From Nematostella vectensis (Eukaryota; Cnidaria; Anthozoa; Actiniaria; Edwardsiidae), in contig NC_064036.1 in the NCBI RefSeq assembly GCF_932526225.1, positions 14,747,181 through 14,811,180 of the forward strand: a stretch of 64,000 nt of DNA, written 5' to 3'. Positions within the stretch are counted from its first letter, which is position 1. Each line of letters opens with the position of its first letter. This document shows positions 56,471 through 64,000 of the stretch, piece after piece. A model generated the notes under the pieces. That model saw only the letters and a program-made list of their open reading frames with translations. It had not been told where the DNA came from and ran no database searches. Made by a program: the position numbers and the translations under genes.

Positions 56471-58239
56471 AGGCCTGAAATGTTTTAATGTTCTTGGACC
56501 GGAGTTCATGATGCAGTCCATTTATTAAAGCTATAGCTGCAACAAAACTCTTGTGCTACATCCTGTTAGTGAGCGCTCACCACTTACCATTGGCCTAAGT
56601 ACGAACGACAATCCCTTGCTAATAGGGGGTACCGGGAATGGTTTCCATATTCAAATGATCTGGCAAAGAGAAGCTGCAATTCAACGATTTTTCTTAGTGA
56701 GAGAAAGCACTCGCAAACGCGCCATTGTGGAGCTCTCCACAGAGACCCAAAAAGTATTTCTAACTCACAGCCAAAAGCACCATTGACGTCCAGAACTACG
56801 TGGTTTTCAAACAAATCCCAGTTAATGTTCAGCCGAAAAATGGAGTAAAATCTATGCTCGCGTTTCCAAGCGAAATTGATGTAGTGCTTGTACCGAAAAT
56901 TCCAGCTATCAAAACGATACGCTATAAAGTTAAATTATTGGGCTACACAACAAGAGGATGAAGAAAAAAAATCTACTGTCTTTTTATGGATTAAGAAGCC
57001 TTAGTTTCTATTCCATAATATACTTAGAGCCAGAAATGTACAAAAAATCTTTAGAATAATTTAGTCTCTTTCAAAGCTTCAATATCTTACCGACATGCTC
57101 TGCCAAAATTAGAGAGATCGGAGGCCGTCTTGGGGTAAAAAAGCTTCGTCAAAAAAAGTTGTCCGCGACGCAAGTTTAATACCCGTGATCCACCTTAATT
57201 GTTTTCATTATTCATAACATTTATTTTATTTATGTGCAAAATAAACAATAAGATCTACTGTATAAGACAAAATATATTTAAGTAAGTCAAATGGATAGGC
57301 TATACAATATCAAACACAACAGAATCCTCTAGTTCTTATTGCAAATTATTCATTAAAATGTTTCATCGAAAATATGACATTCAAAAAGAGAATCTATCTT
57401 AAAAAGAAATCAAAAACAATAAACAAATAAAGGAAGGCATGTGTTATTATTAGCAACAAAAAGGCTTACACTGCATTGCGCAATTTTGAAGACTTGTCGA
57501 AGAAAAAAAGGTTCCACTTTATGACTTGACTACCACAGGTATCCCAGTAAAAAATGATTCTAGACCACTTTCAACTTCCATTTGTTGTTAGATTTAGTTC
57601 TGATATACTGTCGGTCCATGTTTTCTTCGTAAATATGACTAAGTACGAGAAAACAAATCTCAAGCTTAGCCGATCATAATAAAGCCACATACCTTATTCG
57701 TATCACATTTCACAGAAAATAGTATAGAACCCACCACCAAAAATACCACCGGCCGACCGGGACGATGAAGCGGCCCGTGATTTTCAATGCCCATACAAGC
57801 ATGTTGGAAAACCTTTGATTGCATTTGACTTGACGTGCGAACTCGCAAAATTCACGCCAAACACCCTGAACACAGGGCCCCCAATAAGGCAGAGAAAAGT
57901 GAAGGAAAAATTTTGGGCGAAGTATTTTTTTTATAGCGTTAGCATATAAAATTTCTTATCGAATAAAATAAAGATAAAATATAATGAAATTTGATATATT
58001 GAAAACACAGTGGTATAAATTAATTATATGAATATGATGTAACCGGGTTTTTTTTCTGATCAGAAAGTGGCTCTAATGTATTTTATGAATTATAAACGAG
58101 AATGTTTCACGGGTACCCACTAGTTATTATTATTTATGTATAAATTTGGAATCTCCCGTACAATGCAATTAATTTCTATTTTCCTTGAAAGTTTAATATT
58201 AAAGGGAACCTCTTTTTATCGATAGTGTTAGCAACATTA

Positions 58240-59190
58240 CCTCTTCACAGATGCTCTTTATCTTTGTCAAACTCGCTGACCATACCTGTTAAGCGCCGAA
58301 TTTCACCATAGAAAAGCCGGTGATGTCGAAACGCAGACCAATTAAAATTTGAGCGTAAAGATTTACTGCCTGGTACTTAAGTACCCATGAGTCAAAATTG
58401 TTTTTAATTAATTTATTTATTTTTCATTTATTTTTATTTATTTTTGTTTTTTTCATTTTTTCATTTTTTTGCTTTCCGGAAAACTCTCGCTACCCTGACA
58501 TCCAAGTTCGACTTGGGGCAAGAAAATCTATCTTCCGCTGGCATAAATCCGCTTTTTCGGATCATCGTCATAAAAAAGGGCACGTTCCAAGTTGTCTAAC
58601 ACTATGATATCACATGTCAGAATGTAAGGGGTTGTCAGACCTGCAAATTGGCAAATATTTGAACGTATGCGAAGAAGACTGTCTGTCACCCGACCAAATT
58701 ACCACATTCCAATACAAAGAGCAGCTGTGAAGAGGTAAGGTTGCGAGCTCTCTGTAAAAAGCGGTTCCCTTTATTTTAACTTTCAAGGGAAATGGGGTTT
58801 AATTGCATTCGAGATGCCAAATTTGTCCCTTAATTATTGGAAAACTAGGCCCAATAGGTAAAACACAAGAAAGTAAACTTAAAAAATACAATGAATTGAT
58901 TTATTACACCTTTTGCATTCACAGAAAAAGATTTGATTTGGTTTAGGAAGGGACCATTTGATATATTTGACAAGGGAAGTTGCTGATTCTATAAAAAAAA
59001 ATCGAGGAAGTAATAAAGACTGGAACAAAAAGGCGCCACATCCTTCGGGGAAAAAAATCGAACAGCAAAACCGCTGAATAATAGGGAAAATGAGGAATTT
59101 CTTATTTCCTTTTTTAAAATTGATCTTTAAAATACTTTAAAATGCAGTGTTTTGCTAAATAAAACCTTGTCCATTGAAAAATCTAATGAT
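58240..59190. repeat. Second copy of the 40.8-41.6 kb upstream block
   Basis: It is collinear with 40,795-41,590 but divergent. It is separated from its left part (56,470-56,590) by about 1.7 kb of inserted DNA. It contains a TTTA-rich low-complexity stretch at 58,405-58,470. Confidence 0.7.
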
Positions 59191-59920
59191 TTTCCTTAGA
59201 ATTCTTTACAATTTCCGACGCATACTACAATAAGACTAACCCATGTAAAAAAAGTACTGCAATGACATAATTTTACGAATAGATTTCAATTAACACTGCC
59301 TACTTTTGATATTTTAAAATTTCTTTTTTCTCATTTTTCGTTATTTTTCTACCGATATTTTTATATCTGCTGAGGGTTCTTTGAAACTGCTGCAATGTTG
59401 AAATTATTCCGTTTTCTCTATTTTGTACAGTAGAAGTTTGTAAACTACTAAAGCAAAATTATTTTTTTGTGTTGAGTTTTTTCCAGCCCAAGGATAATTG
59501 TTGAGATATCTAATGGCGGCATAACAATTCCAACCTTGCTCAGCTCCTCCTCCTATCTCGAGATATGAAATTTTAGATTGAAAGCAGTAAAGTCTTATTG
59601 TAGTGTCTACAATAAGTTCATCTTGGCGACTGTACTAGCTTAAATCTAAAATTATTGTTATGAAGGATTTGCAATCTATACAAAATTCGTTTGTGACACG
59701 TAAGTTTAGCAAAACCAGTTTTTATTGGACAGGCACAAAGAACAGTTTAACGATTACCCTTATCCTAATCTTACCGCTGTTACATTGCCCTAACGTTGCA
59801 TAATACTATAGTCAAACTCTTTCTTTTATTTTGTTCTTGTTATTTATTTCGAAGGAATTTAATCATTTACAGTTTTTGGTGGGTGGGTTCCATACGTTTC
59901 CATGCTTATGTATGAACGGC

Positions 59921-60569
59921 TAAAGGCCCGTCTACACGAGCAAATTTTATGTGGCAAATGTATGTGGCAATTTTTATTTGCTCGTGTAATGATGGACAAA
60001 TATTTGTTGTCAATTTGCGTCAGTAATGATTTTGTACAGCGGAGATGCATACAAAATAAAGGCTAGGGTACAAAGAAAGATGGCGCCCATGACACGAACA
60101 CGACGAATGAGAAGAAATGCTGCAGCAATAGCCGCTGTTATCATGATATATAAAATTGGAAAATTAAAACGAGAAAATGTTGGTTGAAGGCTTGGAAAAG
60201 TCAAAGTCGTAGAGAAGCACAGGTACCAGCGACTAATCTTGTTGAAGAATTAAGAATAATGGACCTCGATGGATTTCATAACTTCTTACGGTAACAATAA
60301 GGAAACAAGTTTATCTGTCCATCCTTTCCTGGAGGCCACCATGTTTGGATGCGCAAATGGTTGAGACTGGGGTCTACTGAATTCAAAATATTTGCCACAT
60401 TTTATGTTGCGTCTTGTCCACACCGACAAATTTTGATATTTAACAAATTTTTGTTTGCCAAAAAAACCTAACGTGTTGGTGTTTCGACAAATGCATTTCT
60501 ACACGAGCAAATAAAAATTGCCACATACACATTAGCCACATAAAATTTGCTCGTGTAGACGAGCCTTAA
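59921..60569. mobile_element. MITE of about 650 bp with 75-bp TIRs
   Basis: The left arm CGTCTACACGAGCAAATTTT, then ATGTGGCAATTTTTATTTGC, returns inverted at 60,498-60,569. The ends read TAAAGGC and CCTTAA. No open frame resembles a transposase. Confidence 0.88.
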
Positions 60570-61149
60570 CCTTGAGATTTATTTTATCGTACTTAGTCAT
60601 ATTTACGAAGAAAACATAGACCGACAGGATATCAGAACTGAATCTAACAACAAATTGAAGTTGAAAGTTTTTTTTACAATCAGTTTTTATCCCATAAATA
60701 TTTAAGTATTTAATCGATATTATTGTGGCAGTTTCCTTTTTTTTTGGGGGGGGGGGGGAGGGTCTCTGTGGAGAGCTCCAAAAATGGCGCGTTTGCGAGT
60801 GCTTTCTCTCGCTTAGAAAAATCGTTGAATTGCGGCTTCTCGTTGCCAGATCATTTGAAAGTGGGAACCATTCCTGGTACCCCCTATTAGCTAGGGATTG
60901 TCATTCGTGTGGTTCTTGAGTTTTCTAGTTCCTTCTTTTATCCTTGAGAGATGGCACACAGTTTTTTCTTAGCGTATAAGATATAAGATTATTTATGTTT
61001 TCCCAAAGTCAACACCCGATCATCTTTTCTTTACATCCTGACCTTTACATCTGTTTATTAAAACAATTGGTATAAATCGAGCAACATTTAAGAAAAGACT
61101 GTAACTTAGTACGAGAATAATTATCGGCAGTGCTATAGGTTGGTTTAGT

Positions 61150-61244
61150 AAAGCCCCGTGCAAACTGCGTCAGCATCTGCCAGCATATTGCTGGCGAATT
61201 CTTGCTCGCCAGCAAGCTGGCAGGCGCAGTTTGCACGGGGCTTA
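61150..61244. mobile_element. 95-bp palindromic mini-element
   Basis: AAGCCCCGTGCAAACTGCG pairs with CGCAGTTTGCACGGGGCTT. Inner TGCCAGC/GCTGGCA and TTGCTGGCGA/TCGCCAGCAA pairs complete the hairpin. Confidence 0.85.
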
Positions 61245-62892
61245 AGGACTCACTTCGTCAACTTTCAGGGATAGAGATGTTCCTTCACTACTTGCCTTCC
61301 TTAACATCCAAACAACTCCCCCCCCACACACACACACACACACAACGGCGGTAAAACCACTTCCAGTTAGCAACATACGTGCTTTTTGTAGACAAAACCA
61401 TAAAGCATAAGCAAATTAGATAAAAAAGGAATTCTAGATCGCGTTTTGTTCTTTCGAAGGTGGTCAGATTTTAATCAGAAAAACTTACACCCTACACACA
61501 CATCCCCCCCCCCCCCGCCCTCCCATCCCTCATCCCGGATAATTTAGGTGCACTTTTTCGGATTTCGCACCCTCCAAAGAAAATTCCTGGTTACGGCCTT
61601 GCCCAGCGTGAACGATCCCCGGCTACCCCCATTAACAGAACATACTAGGACCCTCGTAACAAAATCCTTATTGAATTATAAAATGTTAGTATTTATTATC
61701 GTTATTATTTTATACTCGCCACCACCACCTCTAGGCTGATTGTTTGCCCCGCCACCATGTGACCTATACTAAACCGTCTAAAGGCGAAAATTCTTCGATC
61801 GGCTGAATATCAGGCTATCCCTTGCGTTGCTTCCGCCCCTTGAATAGACTAGCTTACTTCTATTTTTATAGAAACATTTCATCACAACGTTCAGCCTGAG
61901 ATTTTCCAAAAATTTAAAGACATGCCAAGAACATCTCGAGGTTCAAGATCATCAGAAATTTTTTTTTTACAATGTACCCTCGCTGACAATTAACAGTTAG
62001 CGTAACAAGTCTATTTTTGTCTCTAGATTGTATATGCAAAACAGTGTCTTCCAGGTGATCCACTGAGTGCTAGATCAATCATATTTTCCGGTTAGGGCTG
62101 TGATACAAGGAAAATCTGAAAATCTGGGAAACCTTTAAATATATTTTCTATTTCTTGGTGAGTTTTATTGGAGTTTAAAAGACGCCTCAAGGACGTCTCA
62201 AGACCCCAAAAACGCACAAAAACTAGCCCGTTGTTTGTTGTTAAGTAAGGTGAATCGCCAGAAGTGGACCGTAACTTTAATTTCTTCGTTACCACAAAAT
62301 GAAAAAAAAACTTAAGTAATTTAAAGTTTATTAACATTTTTGTTAATAAACGTGTAGCAAAATGATGCCTTTTTGAGGCGATAAAATCGAAGAAAAGCTA
62401 GAGAAAAATTAATTCCCCTTTCTTTTGCACAATTTTGAAAAGCCAGACCTTTTTTGAACCATTAAATTTGATAGAAAAAAATGCATTTTTATGTGTTTCA
62501 AAATCGACAGAATATCAGTTTTTTTCCTTTTTTTATTTTATCTTTTTCGCCAAAAATGGGAAAGAAGAATTGACTAGGGTTGGTCACGGATTCACTTCCC
62601 CCGTCAAATATCATAAACTTCGTCCCTAACACAGGGAGCTCACCTCTACGCTTTGAATAAAGTTAGAGTTGTTTTTTTAGCTTTGCGTTGTTGATTATTT
62701 TTAGTGCGTGTGTACGTTTGTATCTCTTGTCTACTTTTTCGGCGCCCGTTGCTTTCTGGCGCTCTCTCATTGGTTAGCGTTCCAACGGCCTTCTCGACTG
62801 CGAAATGCTTCCGTGTCACGAGATACCTAGTAAAAAGAGACAAGGGATGAAACTCTCGCTAAAGTTTCTGCCGTTAGCGTCTTGCGTCTTGA
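61245..62892. other. Intergenic, no gene recognised
   Basis: It contains a CA microsatellite with adjacent C runs (61,318-61,345), another C run at 61,504-61,516 and AT-rich DNA. Small frames have no support. Confidence 0.5.
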
Positions 62893-63318
62893 GCAGAGGT
62901 GGACGGAAATGAGATGAACGGAAGTGGTTTTAAAGCGTGACGTCACCTTTCAAAAACTCAACGGCAATAGAACCGGCAAAATCTTTGAAAATGGCTTCGG
63001 CATTCGACATCGTCAGCTGGTAATAACAGTTTTGATTGTTGATAATATTATTTCGCATTTTCCTCATACGCAAGGATTCAGAGCATAGGCACAGGAATAT
63101 GTTTAAAAAAAGGAAAAAAATATATTTCATAGAAAATTTCGAATAAAAGACAACTTGTAGAAACAAAGAGAAGTGTAAGACTTACATATTTTTCTTTGAA
63201 GAGTTTTTCCCGCGTGTCTCAGTGCGAGCAAAAAAAGCAAGGGCTGGCGCGATTCGCTTATTATTATGCTAACGGAAGTAAAAAGTTCTTTGATGCATCT
63301 ACTTCCGTCCACCTCTGC
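62893..63318. mobile_element. TIR element of about 426 bp
   Basis: GCAGAGGTGGACGGAAATGA at the left is inverted as TACTTCCGTCCACCTCTGC at the right. A GTGACGTCAC palindrome lies just inside the left end (about 62,937). Non-coding. Confidence 0.8.
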
Positions 63319-63671
63319 CTCGGATGAAACGGCAGAATAGAGCCAGAGAATGAAAGGTTTGCGAGATACTTGTATACGGGGGAGGCGCTTATTTCTAGAC
63401 GCTCTATCTCTAGATATCGTTTTTTACAACGTGCCAAAAGTAAAAATCCTCCCAGAAAACACAAAACACTCAAAACAGCTGTCATTGATAATTTGTGACT
63501 AGATTGGGAAACACGAAAGAAATGCTCGAATTTACTAGTCCGACGAATTTACCAGACTTCCTCAAAAGTCGGCAACGAGGAATAACAGAAATGTTATTTA
63601 TCCAGCCCTCTTCTCACCTAAAATTATTTTTAAACATCAAATGACTGAAAAATGTATCTGATTGCCCAAGA

Positions 63672-63896
63672 ATGGCGCGAGCGTCGTCCCGAAGAGCGTT
63701 GTTTCTCTGTTTGCTGGTTCTGCTGCAAGAGTTTGGTCCCGCACACTTTGCCAAACTCGCGCCGAATGGCTTCCTCAGCGACCGGGAATTCTTGGAGAGC
63801 GAGGATATGGCTAATGACCAAGAAACTGGAAGCAACCTTGTGCCGCAACCCCCAAAAACTCAGTCGTCTACAATGAAAAGAACTGCTGGTCAGTAA
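63672..63896 (+). CDS. Exon 1 of a tandem paralogue of the secreted-protein gene (partial)
   Basis: This matches 42,647-42,854 almost base for base through residue 59: only two clustered substitutions in the first 180 bases, then a handful. It encodes the same signal peptide (RRALFLCLLVLLQEFG) and FLSDREFLESEDMANDQETG. At the position of the first copy's donor (AAAA/GTAAGA) this copy has AAAAGAACTG, so that donor is lost. A possible replacement is GCTG/GTCAGT about 10 bases further on. Without splicing, the frame stops at 63,894-63,896. The rest of the gene, if present, lies beyond the window. Promoter-proximal sequence (GAAATGTTATTTATCCAGCC) is also shared. Whether it is functional or a decaying copy cannot be decided here. 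Confidence 0.7.
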   Translation: MARASSRRALFLCLLVLLQEFGPAHFAKLAPNGFLSDREFLESEDMANDQETGSNLVPQPPKTQSSTMKRTAGQ

Positions 63897-64000
63897 TAGA
63901 CTTATCCGAATTTCCGCATCTAATTTAGTTAATTTTATTACATTTTATATTTAATCTTATACAATTTAGGCGATTTGGACTAGGAAATCACATGACTTTT

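Larger units (their letters stand above)
56598..60915. repeat. Large split inverted repeat
   Basis: 56,598-56,751 (AAAGCACTCGCAAACGCGCC) is inverted at about 60,760-60,915. 57,566-57,645 (TTTTCTTCGTAAATATGACT) is inverted at about 60,590-60,672. Left segments are about 815 bp apart and right segments about 90 bp apart, so one arm has gained or lost about 0.7 kb. The loop includes part of the duplicated upstream block and a MITE. No transposase was recognised. Confidence 0.75.

Overview
This window is animal nuclear DNA, most likely from an anthozoan cnidarian; the gene set and texture recall a sea anemone such as Nematostella, though species is an inference. The genes have several exons with GT-AG introns, and the spaces between exons are full of minisatellites, small inverted-repeat transposons, a tRNA-derived SINE and a broken Penelope-like retroelement. 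Exon chains below were assembled by eye from splice sites and reading phase; every chain marked intact closes in frame.

Layout. 1-4,200: no gene recognised. 4,208-6,590 (+): nuclear protein with a C-terminal SAM domain. 7,049-7,206: small TIR element. 10,197-11,360 (-): two-exon, membrane-anchored acidic protein, unrecognised. 12,248-24,411 (-): complete six-exon IMP dehydrogenase gene. Its 8-kb last intron holds a 41-bp minisatellite and a roughly 5.8-kb block that splits that minisatellite. The block carries a 14-exon gene (14,704-18,012, -) whose 664-aa product has the RAG1-core pattern of catalytic and zinc residues, and a convergent chromodomain gene (13,619-14,596, +) ending 107 bp away. 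25,446-27,860 (-): RIIa/Dpy-30-like protein whose single intron is mostly a 29-bp minisatellite. 29,385-30,235 (-): Penelope-like remnant. 31,775-38,207 (+): five-exon MFS transporter of the monocarboxylate-transporter type, with a 3.2-kb 36-bp minisatellite in intron 3.

42,647-55,544 (+): eleven-exon gene for a 619-aa secreted, mostly helical protein I cannot name. Intron 2 holds a 4.85-kb terminal-inverted-repeat element (43,693-48,540) with arrays of a short subterminal motif, clustered CRE-like sites, a 49-bp minisatellite and an apparent captured signal-peptide exon. A nearly identical copy of exon 1 at 63,672 starts a tandem paralogue that leaves the window. The 8 kb between them is a transposon graveyard with large inverted repeats.

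The strongest candidate for something undescribed is the nested convergent pair: a RAG1-core-like gene facing a chromatin-reader gene, the arrangement seen for RAG1/RAG2, but with a chromodomain instead of the RAG2 kelch/PHD partner.
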